Source: Shewanella avicenniae (GTDB lineage: Bacteria > Pseudomonadota > Gammaproteobacteria > Enterobacterales > Shewanellaceae). From it: DNA of 64,000 nucleotides. The position numbers and the translations under genes were made by a program. Positions 9,358-19,018 of this stretch are shown piece after piece. Within the stretch, counting starts at the first letter, position 1; each line of letters opens with the position of its first letter. The notes below the pieces were generated by a model. The model saw only the letters and a program-made list of their open reading frames with translations. It did not search any database and was not told the DNA's origin. The stretch is from NCBI RefSeq assembly GCF_017354945.1, contig NZ_CP071503.1, positions 1,922,001 through 1,986,000 on the forward strand, given 5' to 3'.

Positions 9358-9921
9358 TTAAACGCGTTTCTTGAATTCGCCAGTACGGGTATCGATTTCG
9401 ATTTTGTCGCCTTCTTTAACGAAGTCAGCAACCATCACGGTCAATTCAGAGTTAACCAGTTTAGCGGGTTTCATCACTTTACCAGTGGTGTCGCCACGTG
9501 CAGCAGGTTCAGTGTAACCAACTTCACGTACGATAGTAGTCGGCAGTTCTACAGAGATAGCTTTACCGTCGTAGAAAGTTACCTGACAAACTTCTTCCAT
9601 ACCATCAACGATGTAATTGATAGCGTCGCCCATGTTTTCTGCTTCAACGTCATATTGGTTGAATTCAGCGTCCATGAATACGTACATTGGATCAGCAAAG
9701 TAGGAATAAGTACATTCCAGGCGTTCCAATTGGATGTCTTCGAGCTTGTCATCCGCTTTAAACACGGTTTCGGTACCTGAACCCAGCAACAGGTTCTTCA
9801 GTTTCATTTTACAAACCGCAGCGTTACGGCCAGATTTGTTGTATTCGGTTTTCAGAACAACCATCGGCTGACCGTCAACCATAATCACGTTACCTGCGCG
9901 GATTTCCTGAGCAGTTTTCAT
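9358..9921 (-). CDS. efp: Translation elongation factor P
   Basis: EF-P binds between the P and E sites of the ribosome and relieves stalling at polyproline. The protein is 187 aa, with an N-terminal KOW-like domain and two OB-type domains ending in EFKKRV. The tip of the first domain reads [12 protein letters not shown] with Arg32 at the modified position. This is the arginine subclass, which is rhamnosylated by EarP, not the lysine subclass modified by EpmA/EpmB in E. coli. The earP gene lies directly upstream on the same strand, 45 bp away, which supports the pairing. Confidence 0.97.
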   Translation of the reverse strand: MKTAQEIRAGNVIMVDGQPMVVLKTEYNKSGRNAAVCKMKLKNLLLGSGTETVFKADDKLEDIQLERLECTYSYFADPMYVFMDAEFNQYDVEAENMGDAINYIVDGMEEVCQVTFYDGKAISVELPTTIVREVGYTEPAARGDTTGKVMKPAKLVNSELTVMVADFVKEGDKIEIDTRTGEFKKRV

Positions 9922-9966
9922 TACCTAGATTCCTATATTTCACGGTTTTCACTACAGCGCAGCATC

Positions 9967-11130
9967 TTAGCCGTTTTTCAGCATTTGCACTAGCCTATTA
10001 GCAAGATCTGCGTCGTTTATTGCATATTTTGGCCAAACTTTCGAGTGTTGCGTAAGTCTCGGCCAATCAGAGTTAAGCATCTGCCATGCTTGATTAAATG
10101 CACTAACATCAGCTTGGTTAAATGCGAAATTTAATGCCTTCCATTGTGTTGTAAGGTCAGGGGCTAACTGGTCGCAATATCGGGCCATAAATGCGCTCAG
10201 TTTATCCAAATGGGCATCTTCATCTTGTGGGTAAATATGCCAAATGAATGGACGTGCCGCCCATTGTGCCCGCAGGAAGGAGTCTTCACCCCGCACAATA
10301 TTGATATCACATGACCATAGTAGCCGATCATATTGCTCTTGGTTTTGCATTGGCAAAAGGTGAACGGTTAACTGGCCGTGTTGAATTTGTCGATGAGTAG
10401 CTAAGTCTGTCGGGTCGATTGCCAGTGCGCTTGCCACCGAGGTGAGCGCTCGTCCTTGTGGCACTAACAGATGACTGCTGCGGGGAGCTTTTGCAAGTTG
10501 TTCACATAACCCTGTGATGGCGGCGGTTTCGTAGCTAAATAAGCTAATGACGCAATCTTGAGTGTCGATGCCGTTTAGCCCCAATCCATTAAAATAGTCG
10601 GCGCGATTGGCAATTTGTTGCTGCCAGCGCTCTCGTTCTTCGAGTAACCCGCGTTCACAGATTAATCCGCCACTTTTCGCGCTAAATCCAGGAAAGAAAA
10701 ACCGTTTCTTAATGCCATTTTTGACGGGGGATTGCAGGCCGTGACAGTCGTCAATCCAGCTTTCGGCACTCAGATATTCAAGGTTTATCCAGTGTGGAAA
10801 AGGCGTTAATGTGGCGGTTGCATCAATAATTTCGCTTGGCAGTTCGCAGGCAAACGCTTCAATTAATACGGCGCCGGGTATCCAAGGTGTGCTCAGCGGA
10901 TTGTCCCATTTAATAATGGTTACTTGCTGATGTTGCTGCACAGCTTGGTTAAGATCGAGTGCAGGTAGGATAAAGCGAAAACTGTTTAGGTCATCTACCC
11001 AAAGTTTGACGTCGAGTTGATATTCGTTGGCGAGCTGCTTTGCCAAGCGCCAAGTAACACCGATGTCGCCATAATTGTCGACGACGGTGCAAAATATGTC
11101 CCAATGCGAATGTTTAGAGCGGGTGGCCAT
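9967..11130 (-). CDS. earP: EF-P arginine rhamnosyltransferase EarP
   Basis: This 387-aa inverting GT-B glycosyltransferase transfers rhamnose from dTDP-beta-L-rhamnose to Arg32 of EF-P. The N-terminus carries DIFCTVVDNYGDIGVTWRLAKQL, which holds the conserved aspartates of the acceptor-side active site. Toward the C-terminus, NIVRGEDSFLRAQWAARPFIWHIYPQ (in the region of residues 275-300) is the nucleotide-sugar-binding signature. Its position next to an Arg32-type efp is the usual arrangement. The dTDP-rhamnose pathway is not in this window. Confidence 0.93.
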   Translation of the reverse strand: MATRSKHSHWDIFCTVVDNYGDIGVTWRLAKQLANEYQLDVKLWVDDLNSFRFILPALDLNQAVQQHQQVTIIKWDNPLSTPWIPGAVLIEAFACELPSEIIDATATLTPFPHWINLEYLSAESWIDDCHGLQSPVKNGIKKRFFFPGFSAKSGGLICERGLLEERERWQQQIANRADYFNGLGLNGIDTQDCVISLFSYETAAITGLCEQLAKAPRSSHLLVPQGRALTSVASALAIDPTDLATHRQIQHGQLTVHLLPMQNQEQYDRLLWSCDINIVRGEDSFLRAQWAARPFIWHIYPQDEDAHLDKLSAFMARYCDQLAPDLTTQWKALNFAFNQADVSAFNQAWQMLNSDWPRLTQHSKVWPKYAINDADLANRLVQMLKNG

Positions 11131-11144
11131 AGTGGATCACTTAC

Positions 11145-11173
11145 AAAAAAGGCGGCAATCAGCCGCCTTTTTT
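11145..11173. terminator. Terminator between earP and fldA
   Basis: A GGCGGC / GCCGCC stem is flanked by A6 and T6, so it is symmetrical. On the minus strand it ends the fldA transcript. It lies in front of earP, which therefore needs its own promoter or read-through. Confidence 0.85.
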
Positions 11174-11185
11174 AACAATACAAAA

Positions 11186-11713
11186 TTAGTCTTCCAGCTC
11201 TGCTAAGCACATCTCTTCATAGATTTGCTTAACCCAAGCATCAACGCGTTCTTCGGTCAGTTCTGGTTGACGATCTTCGTCAATCCCTAAACCGACAAAG
11301 TGTTTGTCGTCTACCAGTGCTTTTGAGGCTTCGAAATCGTAGCCCGCGGTTGGCCAATGACCAATGATGATCGCACCACGAGGTTCAACGATATCGCGAA
11401 TAGTGCCCATCGCATCAAGGAAGTACTCAGCGTAATCTTCCTGATCACCGCAACCGAAAATGGCGACCAATTTATCATTAAAATCGATTTTTTCGAGCTC
11501 AGGGAAGAAATCATCCCAATCGCACTGTGCTTCACCATAGTACCAAGTTGGAATACCTAGGATCAGCAGATCGAATGAGGCAATTTCCTCTTTTGTGCTC
11601 TTGGCAATATCTTTCACCGCGACCATCTTTTCGCCCAATTTCTTTTGGATCATTTGGGCGACTGCTTCAGTGTTACCTGTGTCGCTACCGAAAAAAAGAC
11701 CTACAGTTGCCAT
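11186..11713 (-). CDS. fldA: Long-chain flavodoxin FldA
   Basis: This is an FMN-binding electron carrier of 175 aa. The P-loop-like phosphate site is FFGSDTGNTEAVAQ near residue 6. The flavin-stacking loops are GIPTWYYGEAQCDWDDF (~58-74) and FGCGDQEDYAEYFLDAMG (~98-115). The extra C-terminal loop marks the long-chain type. I chose the ATG at 11713 because it is preceded by AAAGGAAAG and starts directly at MATVGLFFGSDTG; the frame upstream to 11803 adds 30 unrelated residues. It is followed upstream by ybfE and ybfF, as in E. coli. Confidence 0.96.
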   Translation of the reverse strand: MATVGLFFGSDTGNTEAVAQMIQKKLGEKMVAVKDIAKSTKEEIASFDLLILGIPTWYYGEAQCDWDDFFPELEKIDFNDKLVAIFGCGDQEDYAEYFLDAMGTIRDIVEPRGAIIIGHWPTAGYDFEASKALVDDKHFVGLGIDEDRQPELTEERVDAWVKQIYEEMCLAELED

Positions 11714-11768
11714 CGTCTTTCCTTTAGTTAACTGTTGTAATGCGTAAAAAGTCTGAGACCGCTCAATA

Positions 11769-12041
11769 TTATCGCGCCAGGTTTTCCTGAAGAATGATCT
11801 CAATTAGCTGGCTGCGGCTGATGTTACTGGCGTCAGCTCTCTCATTCAAGGCGTCGAACAAATCTTGTGACACCTTTAACTCTATTCGTTTTAAACCCTT
11901 CTCTCGATCTCGCTTAATTTGATTACGTTTGTTAACACGTAACTGTTGTTCTCGAGAAAGCGGATTACTTCTAGGTCGACCGCGTCGTTTTTCCGACGAG
12001 AATAGGTCGATCGTCGTTCTGTCAGCAGATTCTTTTGCCAT
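11769..12041 (-). CDS. ybfE: YbfE family protein (LexA-regulated in E. coli)
   Basis: This is a 90-aa basic protein. Residues ~15-45 are rich in Arg and Lys (KRRGRPRSN, then a run ending RDREKGLKR). The C-terminal half (IELKVSQDLFDALNERADASNISRSQLIEIILQ) looks like a ribbon-helix-helix DNA-binding fold. It matches the family called LexA-regulated protein YbfE, whose role is unknown. Here no good LexA box is visible upstream, only a half-match at 12123-12138. It sits between fldA and ybfF on the same strand. Confidence 0.85.
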   Translation of the reverse strand: MAKESADRTTIDLFSSEKRRGRPRSNPLSREQQLRVNKRNQIKRDREKGLKRIELKVSQDLFDALNERADASNISRSQLIEIILQENLAR

Positions 12042-12162
12042 GTTTCTTATTATGAATGCGCGTTACCGAAGCCGGTTCACCTTGGAAGCGCCGAGGCGCA
12101 AAATCCATTGCGTAAAAAGAAGCGGGAATATATCACAGCATCCCTAAATCGGCCATAACCAG

Positions 12163-12948
12163 TTAGCTATTTGCTGCACACTTGGCGATAAAATCACACA
12201 CTACCCGATTGAATACAGCAGGCTTTTGCGCATGTAACCAGTGACCCGTACCTTCAATGGTCTTGGCTGATGCGTGTGGAAATTGTGCCACAATTTGCGC
12301 TTGATACTCTGCCTTTACGTAGTTTGAATCCCCGCCTCGTAGGAACAGAATCGGCCCTTGATAACTGGCAATCGAATTGGGTTCAATGTTGTACCAACCC
12401 ACAATGTAATGATAACTGGCAATGAGTTCGGCTAAGTTAAACTTCCAACTGACCTGATTGTCGCCACGGACTAAGCTTTTGAGCAGAAATTGTGCCGTTC
12501 CTTCGTCAATGTCATGCGATATCAGATGGGCAAGGGCGGCGCGGCGATCTTTAATGTCGGCTGGCATGCTGTTTAACCCCGCGAACACCTTTTGATGGTG
12601 GGGTTGATAAACAACCGGCGCGATGTCGGTGGCCACAACCGCAGTTACACTCTCTGGATAGCTGAGTGCGAGGGTCATGGCGATCTTTCCTCCCATGGAG
12701 TGGCCAACTACCATAAACTGCTGGATGCCGATACTATCGAGCGTGGCTTTTATCTCCGCGGCCATTGCTGGATACGTCATAGGGTGAATGGCGGCACTTT
12801 TACCATGATTGGGACAATCCACGCGAATCACCCGAAATGACAGTTGTTCTAATTCGCGGCCAAGGCCTTTGAGATTGTCGCAATCACCAAATAGCCCATG
12901 AATAAGCACAATGGGAAAACCTGAGCCTGAATCAACAAAATTCACCAT
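12163..12948 (-). CDS. ybfF: Alpha/beta hydrolase, esterase YbfF-like
   Basis: This 262-aa alpha/beta-fold hydrolase has the oxyanion-hole motif LIHGLFGDCDNL near residue 14, the nucleophile elbow VVGHSMGGKIAM (Ser near residue 83) and a C-terminal catalytic histidine in EGTGHWLHAQKP. E. coli YbfF cleaves short-chain acyl esters and acyl-CoA in vitro; its natural substrate is not settled. I chose the ATG at 12948, which starts at MVNFVDSG, over an in-frame TTG at 12972 with no visible ribosome site. It lies divergent to seqA, as in E. coli. Confidence 0.88.
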   Translation of the reverse strand: MVNFVDSGSGFPIVLIHGLFGDCDNLKGLGRELEQLSFRVIRVDCPNHGKSAAIHPMTYPAMAAEIKATLDSIGIQQFMVVGHSMGGKIAMTLALSYPESVTAVVATDIAPVVYQPHHQKVFAGLNSMPADIKDRRAALAHLISHDIDEGTAQFLLKSLVRGDNQVSWKFNLAELIASYHYIVGWYNIEPNSIASYQGPILFLRGGDSNYVKAEYQAQIVAQFPHASAKTIEGTGHWLHAQKPAVFNRVVCDFIAKCAANS

Positions 12949-13198
12949 GACACAACTACCTTTAACACCCAATGTTCATAACGAAGGGCGGATATTGTGT
13001 GGCATGAGCTGAGGCATTACAAGTTGCTCAGGTGCTAACTGTTGCTGGTAAATTCAACAATCACCCATCGCCATTTTCAAAAGCCAACAATTTTAGCATG
13101 ACGGGTCATGTCCATTGAGTTGCTTTGTGGCATACTGCCAGCAAACAACTCAATTTATTCGCTGCGATGATTTATCGCTTAGCATGTTAGGGAATAGC

Positions 13199-13783
13199 AT
13201 GAAATATATTGAAATAGACGAAGAACTATACGGTTACATTGCAAGCAAAACAGAAAAAATTGGTGAGAGTGCTTCCGATATTATACGCCGCTTGTTGGCG
13301 TTACCTGCGGTTGAAGCTGTTGAGGTGCAACAACCTGCAGTTACCCTAAGCCAACCTAGTCTCGAAGCCGTCGACGCCAGTGCTGCCGTGCCAAGCACCC
13401 CAGAGTACCAACCTAATTCGCTGCCGGATGTCGATGAAGCGACGACAACCGACTATCAATTCAGTGACGCGCAACTTAATGAACAAAAAGGCGCAGTTGG
13501 GCGATTTTTGTTTGCGCTCTACTCGTTGTATCAACAAGCGCCGACAAAATTTGACGCGGTACTGCAAGTCCAAGGCCGCGACCGTTTGTATTTTGCATGC
13601 TCCAAAGACGCACTGTTAGAAGCGAGTAAGTCAAGTAATCCTAAAGAGATTGGCGATAGTGGTTATTGGGTGACGACCAACAATAATACCGGTAAGAAGC
13701 AAGCGATTTTGACTGAAGTAGTTAAGGCGCTGGGTTGTAGCGAAACTGCTGCAATGGCATTAGTGGCAAAAGCGCTGCCATAA
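13199..13783 (+). CDS. seqA: Replication initiation control protein SeqA
   Basis: SeqA binds hemimethylated GATC pairs, sequesters oriC after initiation and organises newly replicated DNA. The protein is 194 aa from the ATG chosen. The N-terminal oligomerisation segment MKYIEIDEELYGYIASKTEKIGESASDIIRRLL is characteristic. A Pro/Val/Gln-rich linker follows (~40-85), then the C-terminal DNA-binding domain (NEQKGAVGRFLFALYSLYQQ...GYWVTTNNNTGKKQAIL). The start at 13199 has AGGG upstream; the frame back to 13115 adds 28 unrelated residues. It probably forms an operon with pgm, 43 bp downstream. Confidence 0.95.
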   Translation: MKYIEIDEELYGYIASKTEKIGESASDIIRRLLALPAVEAVEVQQPAVTLSQPSLEAVDASAAVPSTPEYQPNSLPDVDEATTTDYQFSDAQLNEQKGAVGRFLFALYSLYQQAPTKFDAVLQVQGRDRLYFACSKDALLEASKSSNPKEIGDSGYWVTTNNNTGKKQAILTEVVKALGCSETAAMALVAKALP

Positions 13784-13826
13784 TCAGTTGTGCGTTTGGA
13801 TTTAATTCAAGGAAAGAGAGGTCATT

Positions 13827-15479
13827 TTGGCAATTCACGAACGTGCCGGCAAAATCGCCGAACAACAAGATCTGGTCAATATCCCTAAGTTGATGAGTCT
13901 GTATTACCGACAGGTGCCCAATGTTGAAAACGCAGCCGAAAAGGTGAGTTTTGGTACCTCAGGTCACCGTGGCTCTGCGTTATCGACCAGCTTTAACCAA
14001 AACCATATCTGGGCTATAGCTCAAGCTACTGTTGATTACCGCAAACAAGCAGGTATCAATGGGGAGCTGTTTTTGGGGATGGATACGCACGCCTTATCTC
14101 AGGCGGCCTATATCTCTGCGTTGGAAGTGTTAGTTGCCAACGATGTAAAAGTTGTGGTGCAAAAAAACGAAAGCTTCACCCCAACGCCTGTGGTTTCACA
14201 TGCAATTGTCAGCGCGAATAAGAGCAAAGCAGCCGATGCCGCCGATTTAGCTGACGGTCTTATCATTACCCCGTCACATAACCCGCCACAAGATGGCGGG
14301 ATCAAATATAACCCGCCACACGGTGGTCCAGCGGAAGGTCAAGTGACTTCTTGGATTGAGGATCGCGCTAACGCGTATTTGAAAAACCGTATGGAAGGGG
14401 TGAAAAAGCTCAACTACGGTGTGGCTAAAAGCGTCGGATTGGTGTCAGAACGCGACCTTATTCGTCCATATGTGAAAGACTTAGCCAACGTGGTTGATGT
14501 TGAAGCGATTGCTAAGGCTGGGATCAAACTTGGTGTCGACCCTCTCGGCGGTTCGGGCATCTATTATTGGGACGTCATTGCTGAAGAGTTTGGCATCAAT
14601 ATCACGCTGGTGAACGATAAAGTTGATCCAACCTTTGGCTTTATGCCGCTTGATAAGGACGGCAAAATCCGTATGGATTGTTCCTCACCATACGCAATGG
14701 CTGGCTTACTCAAGCACCAAGAAGAGTTTGATCTCTGCTTGGGGAATGACCCTGACTATGACCGCCATGGCATTGTGTGCCCAGGTTTTGGGTTGATGAA
14801 TCCAAACCACTATTTGGCGGTTGCAATCGACTATTTGCTGACACATCGACCACAGTGGTCGAGCGAGCTTAAGATTGGCAAAACTTTAGTATCAAGCGCG
14901 CTGATCGATCGTATTGTGGCAGGTCACAAACGTAATCTTTGTGAAGTGCCAGTTGGCTTTAAATGGTTTGTTGATGGCCTAGCTGACGGTTCATTTGCTT
15001 TCGGCGGCGAAGAAAGTGCCGGGGCGGCCTTCTTACGTTTTGATGGATCTACTTGGTGTACGGATAAAGACGGCATCATTCTCGGCTTGTTAGCCGCCGA
15101 GATTTTAGCGGTTACCGGTAAATCACCTGCTGAACGTCATCAAGAGTTAGTGGCGGAATACGGCGCAAGTTTTTATAGCCGTGTAGACAGTCCGATTAGT
15201 CCAAAACAAAAAGCGAAGTTTGGTGAGTTAAATGCTGAAACCCTCGGTGCCACAGAGTTGGCGGGTGAGGCGATTGAAAGTGTGTTGACTCATGCTCCGG
15301 GTAACGGGGCGGCAATCGGTGGTATCAAAGTAAATACAGCGAATGGCTGGTTTGCTGCGCGTCCATCGGGTACCGAAGCACTATATAAAGTGTACGCAGA
15401 GAGTTTTATTAGCGAAGATCATTTAGCGACGCTGCTGACTGAGGCGCAGGCTCTGATTAAAAATGCGCTTAAAGGCTGA
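13827..15479 (+). CDS. pgm: Phosphoglucomutase (alpha-D-glucose-specific)
   Basis: Pgm interconverts glucose 1-phosphate and glucose 6-phosphate, feeding glycogen and nucleotide-sugar synthesis. The protein is 550 aa. The substrate loop [13 protein letters not shown] is near residue 40. The phosphoserine loop is [17 protein letters not shown] near residue 147. The metal loop [10 protein letters not shown] is at ~310, the GGEES sugar-binding loop at ~392 and the phosphate-binding [10 protein letters not shown] at ~511. The start is TTG with GGAAAGAGAGG ahead of it, giving MAIHERAGK as in E. coli Pgm. The seqA-pgm order is conserved in E. coli. Confidence 0.96.
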   Translation: MAIHERAGKIAEQQDLVNIPKLMSLYYRQVPNVENAAEKVSFGTSGHRGSALSTSFNQNHIWAIAQATVDYRKQAGINGELFLGMDTHALSQAAYISALEVLVANDVKVVVQKNESFTPTPVVSHAIVSANKSKAADAADLADGLIITPSHNPPQDGGIKYNPPHGGPAEGQVTSWIEDRANAYLKNRMEGVKKLNYGVAKSVGLVSERDLIRPYVKDLANVVDVEAIAKAGIKLGVDPLGGSGIYYWDVIAEEFGINITLVNDKVDPTFGFMPLDKDGKIRMDCSSPYAMAGLLKHQEEFDLCLGNDPDYDRHGIVCPGFGLMNPNHYLAVAIDYLLTHRPQWSSELKIGKTLVSSALIDRIVAGHKRNLCEVPVGFKWFVDGLADGSFAFGGEESAGAAFLRFDGSTWCTDKDGIILGLLAAEILAVTGKSPAERHQELVAEYGASFYSRVDSPISPKQKAKFGELNAETLGATELAGEAIESVLTHAPGNGAAIGGIKVNTANGWFAARPSGTEALYKVYAESFISEDHLATLLTEAQALIKNALKG

Positions 15480-15507
15480 TCTTGTCTTCAAGCCTGTTTG
15501 ACCAATC

Positions 15508-15532
15508 AAAACGGCCCATTACGGGCCGTTTT
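15508..15532. terminator. Terminator between pgm and the aer-like gene
   Basis: A 10-bp perfect stem (AAAACGGCCC / GGGCCGTTTT) with a 5-nt loop lies between two convergent genes and is usable from both sides. Confidence 0.88.
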
Positions 15533-15573
15533 CGTTTCACTCTTAACTGAGGCGAGAAATAGCAGACTTTGCG

Positions 15574-17127
15574 TCAATTAAACTGTGCAATCAACTCTTG
15601 CTGGCGGCGGCTTTGCTCTTTTAACGCTTCACCGTGGTAGCTGGCATTCTGGCTATTGTCCCTTAACTTGTTTAATCCACCTTGTAAGCGGGTCGAATTT
15701 TCGTGTAATTGATCAACCGTATAGGCTTGTTCTTCAGTGGCGACCGCAATCTGCTGACTGTTACCGTTGATACGGCTTAGTGTTTTGGCTTCTTCATGCA
15801 GTTGATTGGCTAGGCGTTGTTCTAGGTTCTGACTTTGATCGACCAGCGTTTTGCTGCGGCCCATCTGCACTACGGCTTCGCGGCTTTTATCACTCAACTC
15901 TTTGATGATGCTGTAGATCTCTTTGGCTGAACTTGATGAGCGTTGTGCTAATGCCCGCACTTCATCAGCCACCACCGCAAATCCGCGTCCTGCTTCACCC
16001 GCGCGCGCGGCTTCAATCGCTGCGTTGAGCGCCAATAGATTGGTTTGCTCTGACAATTGTTCAATCACTGCCAACACCGTATTGACGCTTGAGCAGCGTT
16101 GATCTAATTCTTCAATTTGCTGCTCAACGGTGTGCACCAGTTGGTTCATTTCCGCGTTGGCTTCACGACTGGCTTGTAGCGCGGTTAGGGTGTTGCGATT
16201 GCTTGATTCAAGGTTGGCGACATCCATAGCGGTATTGGCAGACGTTGAGGCGATTTCTGCAATCGCACTTTTCATTTGGCTGATGGCCGCGGCAAGTTCA
16301 TCTAACGCGCCTGCCTGTGCAGACAGTTCATGATGGTTGCTATCAACTGACTGTTGATGAGACGCCAAATTCTTATTGAGATGCTCACCGGTGTCGTTGA
16401 TGCGAGCAGTGATGGCGATGACCTCCGCTTTCCGCATTCTAAGGCTTAATTCGGCGGCGCTTAGTTCGTCAGTATCCTCGGTGTATATCGCTTGCAGTAG
16501 TGGATTATTCTGCACTTCATTCGCAATTTTTTTGAGATTTGCACAGCGGTTACTGAGTTTTGTGGCAAACACCAGCATAACGCCTACGCCGAAAACTGCC
16601 GCGATTACACCATAAAGATCAGCGCTCGCAATTCCTGCACCGATAAATGCGGTAGAAATTAACCACGCCGCCAACACTTTTTGAGTCAGTGAAAGTTTGA
16701 TGCTAGGTAAAGGCAGTTTGCCTTTCTCGATGTTTTGGTAACACTGCTCTGCGCGCGCAATCAATTCAGGTGACGCTTGGGTGCGAACTGATTGATACTC
16801 CACAATGTTGCCGTTGCGCTGAATTGGGGTAATAAATGCATTTACCCAATAATAGCCACCGTCTTTCCGGCGGTTTTTGACCAAGCCCATCCAGTTTTTC
16901 TTGGCCTTAATCTCACGCCAAAGATCGGCAAATGCAGCTTTAGGCATGTCAGGATGACGCACAATGTTATGTCCGTGGCCTAGCAGTTCGTCTGGCTGAT
17001 AACCACAGATTTCGCAAAAATCATCGTTTACGTGAGTAATACGCCCCTTAAGATCCGTCGTCGATAAGATGCGATACGACTGAGGAACCTGGGTTTCTAT
17101 ATTGGTTATTGGTTGTTGCTGCTTCAT
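15574..17127 (-). CDS. aer: Aer-like PAS/methyl-accepting chemotaxis receptor
   Basis: This 517-aa energy/redox taxis transducer starts with an N-terminal PAS domain (~15-125) that contains [16 protein letters not shown] and [11 protein letters not shown]; the tryptophan in the latter corresponds to the FAD-pocket region of E. coli Aer. Two hydrophobic stretches (~150-190) form the membrane anchor, with no periplasmic sensor domain. The C-terminal half is the long signalling coiled coil with the conserved hairpin tip ([20 protein letters not shown] continuing [18 protein letters not shown]). It lacks a C-terminal CheR-docking pentapeptide. AGGAG precedes the start. The inverted repeat at 17173-17192 lies just upstream and may be its operator. 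Confidence 0.88.
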   Translation of the reverse strand: MKQQQPITNIETQVPQSYRILSTTDLKGRITHVNDDFCEICGYQPDELLGHGHNIVRHPDMPKAAFADLWREIKAKKNWMGLVKNRRKDGGYYWVNAFITPIQRNGNIVEYQSVRTQASPELIARAEQCYQNIEKGKLPLPSIKLSLTQKVLAAWLISTAFIGAGIASADLYGVIAAVFGVGVMLVFATKLSNRCANLKKIANEVQNNPLLQAIYTEDTDELSAAELSLRMRKAEVIAITARINDTGEHLNKNLASHQQSVDSNHHELSAQAGALDELAAAISQMKSAIAEIASTSANTAMDVANLESSNRNTLTALQASREANAEMNQLVHTVEQQIEELDQRCSSVNTVLAVIEQLSEQTNLLALNAAIEAARAGEAGRGFAVVADEVRALAQRSSSSAKEIYSIIKELSDKSREAVVQMGRSKTLVDQSQNLEQRLANQLHEEAKTLSRINGNSQQIAVATEEQAYTVDQLHENSTRLQGGLNKLRDNSQNASYHGEALKEQSRRQQELIAQFN

Positions 17128-17172
17128 CTTCGCGCACTCCTGACATAGGCAGGGTTATTATCGTTTTTGACG

Positions 17173-17192
17173 AGTGTCAAAAGTGTGACACT
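17173..17192. promoter_or_regulatory. Inverted repeat upstream of the aer-like gene
   Basis: The arms AGTGTCA and TGACACT are separated by 6 nt, 46 bp before the receptor start. A further TGACACT half-site lies at 17266-17272. The spacing is like that of a dimer-binding helix-turn-helix regulator, but no known consensus was matched. Confidence 0.4.
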
Positions 17193-17284
17193 ACTTTAAC
17201 GAATGATAATCTACACGAATCTTCACGCGCTTCTTTGAATAGGATCATGTAAATGCCACGATGCGTGACACTTACACTATTCCA

Positions 17285-18850
17285 TCAACTATTCGAGCTG
17301 GTTACATCAACATACAGGGTTAACATTTGCCCTGGTTGCAGATATTTTTTCTCGTTTAACTGATTCCATTTCCGCAATTGGCTCACGCTCACTTTAAATT
17401 TGCTGGCAATTGCCGCCAGCGAGTCGCCGTTACGTACTTTGTACTTGACCGTACGCACCACACCTTTGCGATTGTCATCTTGGTGCCAAATCACCAATGT
17501 TTTACCGGGTTTTAAGGTGTCTTTGGCAGACAAACCATTCCAATTTGCCAATTCACTGGTGCTGATCTTGAACTGGCGGGCAATTTTCCATAACGAATCA
17601 CCGGATTTAACTTGATATTTACTGCTGTAACGGCTGCTATTGCGGTTTTGCTGTGCTAGCACCCGTTGCTCTGCTGATAAGGGATAGTCTGTAGCATCTT
17701 GCTGTGCGATTGGGATCAGCAAGTGTTTACCGGCAACAATGTTATTGCCTTTGATATTGTTGATAGAGCGGATGATATCCACCGTCGTACGGTGCTTTTT
17801 CGCGATGAGCCCAAGAGAATCGCCACGCCGGATTTGGTAACGCACCCAATTCAACCGCTCCTCAGCAGGCAATGCCGCTAACGCTGCGCTAAACTCTTCA
17901 GCTTTGTCTACGGGCAAAACTAATTTATGAGGCCCTTTTGGCGCCGTTGCCCAATGGTTATACCCCGGATTGAGCTGCTGCAAGTCGGTGATATCGATCT
18001 CAGCTAAACTTGCCGCCTTGGCTAAATCAATTTGGCTGCCAATATCTACCACATGAACAGCAGGTTTATTGTCGATAGCGGCTAACTGAATACCATACTG
18101 GTCAGCATGCTTAATTACGTCTGCAAGTGCCAGCAATTGTGGTACGTAACGTTCAGTTTCACTGGGTAATGACAGCGACCAAAAATCTGTTGGCTTACCA
18201 GCGGCTTCGTTGCGTTTGATGGCGTTGAGTATCCGTCCTTCACCGCTGTTGTAGGCTGCGATGGCGTACAACCAGTTTTCGCCGGTTTTTTGATAGAGAT
18301 ACTGCATCATATCTAACGCTGCCGTTGTTGCCGCTGGTACGTCACGACGTCCGTCATACCACCAGTTAATCTTGAGTCCAAAGTGGCGCGCCATAGGTGA
18401 GGTGAATTGCCATAAACCCGATGCGGCTCCCGGAGAGTAGGCAAAAGGATCAAAGGCGCTTTCTACGATTGGCAGCAGGGCTAACTCCATCGGTAAGCCT
18501 CGCTTTTCAATTGCATCCACGATCAGATACAAAAACGGACCAGCTCTTTCAGAGATTTGAGCCAGATGCTTCGGATTAGCTAAATACCATTCGCGATATC
18601 TTTCGACTAGTGCTTGCTCAGGCACTGGTATGTTGAGTTGTAATCTCAATCTTTGCCATACGTCGGTAATCTCAACCACTTGGGGTGCCTGTTGTGGCGT
18701 TGTTGGTTCAGGTGTCTCTGGTTGCGAATTAACTTCTGCCACAATGTCAGGATCGATGTTGTCACTGTCGCTGATGAACTGTGGCGAAACTTGGCAGCCA
18801 GACAAAAAGGCCAGCAATGCCAGTGCGGTGGTGATTTTGTAGTGCTTCAA
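17285..18850 (-). CDS. mltD: Membrane-bound lytic murein transglycosylase D
   Basis: MltD cleaves the glycan strands of peptidoglycan to 1,6-anhydromuropeptides. The protein is 521 aa. It is a lipoprotein: the signal peptide ends in LLAFLSGC with Cys19 as the lipid site. The SLT domain spans ~105-240, with the catalytic Glu130 in LLPIVESAFDPFA and the GLWQFTSPMARHFGL and IAAYNSGEGRI motifs. Three LysM peptidoglycan-binding repeats follow at ~338-381, 412-455 and 470-514, each with a (R/S/N)GDSL core. The start is TTG with GAGG about 10 nt upstream. It lies next to gloB, as in E. coli, but the two genes are divergent in orientation relative to yafS. Confidence 0.94.
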   Translation of the reverse strand: MKHYKITTALALLAFLSGCQVSPQFISDSDNIDPDIVAEVNSQPETPEPTTPQQAPQVVEITDVWQRLRLQLNIPVPEQALVERYREWYLANPKHLAQISERAGPFLYLIVDAIEKRGLPMELALLPIVESAFDPFAYSPGAASGLWQFTSPMARHFGLKINWWYDGRRDVPAATTAALDMMQYLYQKTGENWLYAIAAYNSGEGRILNAIKRNEAAGKPTDFWSLSLPSETERYVPQLLALADVIKHADQYGIQLAAIDNKPAVHVVDIGSQIDLAKAASLAEIDITDLQQLNPGYNHWATAPKGPHKLVLPVDKAEEFSAALAALPAEERLNWVRYQIRRGDSLGLIAKKHRTTVDIIRSINNIKGNNIVAGKHLLIPIAQQDATDYPLSAEQRVLAQQNRNSSRYSSKYQVKSGDSLWKIARQFKISTSELANWNGLSAKDTLKPGKTLVIWHQDDNRKGVVRTVKYKVRNGDSLAAIASKFKVSVSQLRKWNQLNEKKYLQPGQMLTLYVDVTSSNS

Positions 18851-18966
18851 AAGCGCTTTTCCTCAAAGTGTATTTAGGCAATACAGCGTCATCCCGCCAG
18901 AGCCTCAATGGTGTTTGGCTACCAGCAAGTGTCGACAATATTTTAACTTATTGTTATTTATTAAAA

Positions 18967-19001
18967 ATAAAAAACAGCCGAGGCTAAGCAACGGCTGTTT
19001 T
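18967..19001 (-). terminator. Terminator of gloB
   Basis: The arms AAACAGCCG and CGGCTGTTT enclose an 11-nt loop. On the minus strand a T6-TATTT tract follows. It lies between the gloB stop and mltD. Confidence 0.8.
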
Positions 19002-19018
19002 GCATTCTAACGGATCTA

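Noticed and set aside
12123..12138. Possible LexA box upstream of ybfE
   Set aside because: Only one half (CTGT/ACAG) fits; the other half reads CCCG/CGGG. The E. coli gene is LexA-regulated but this site is too weak to call.
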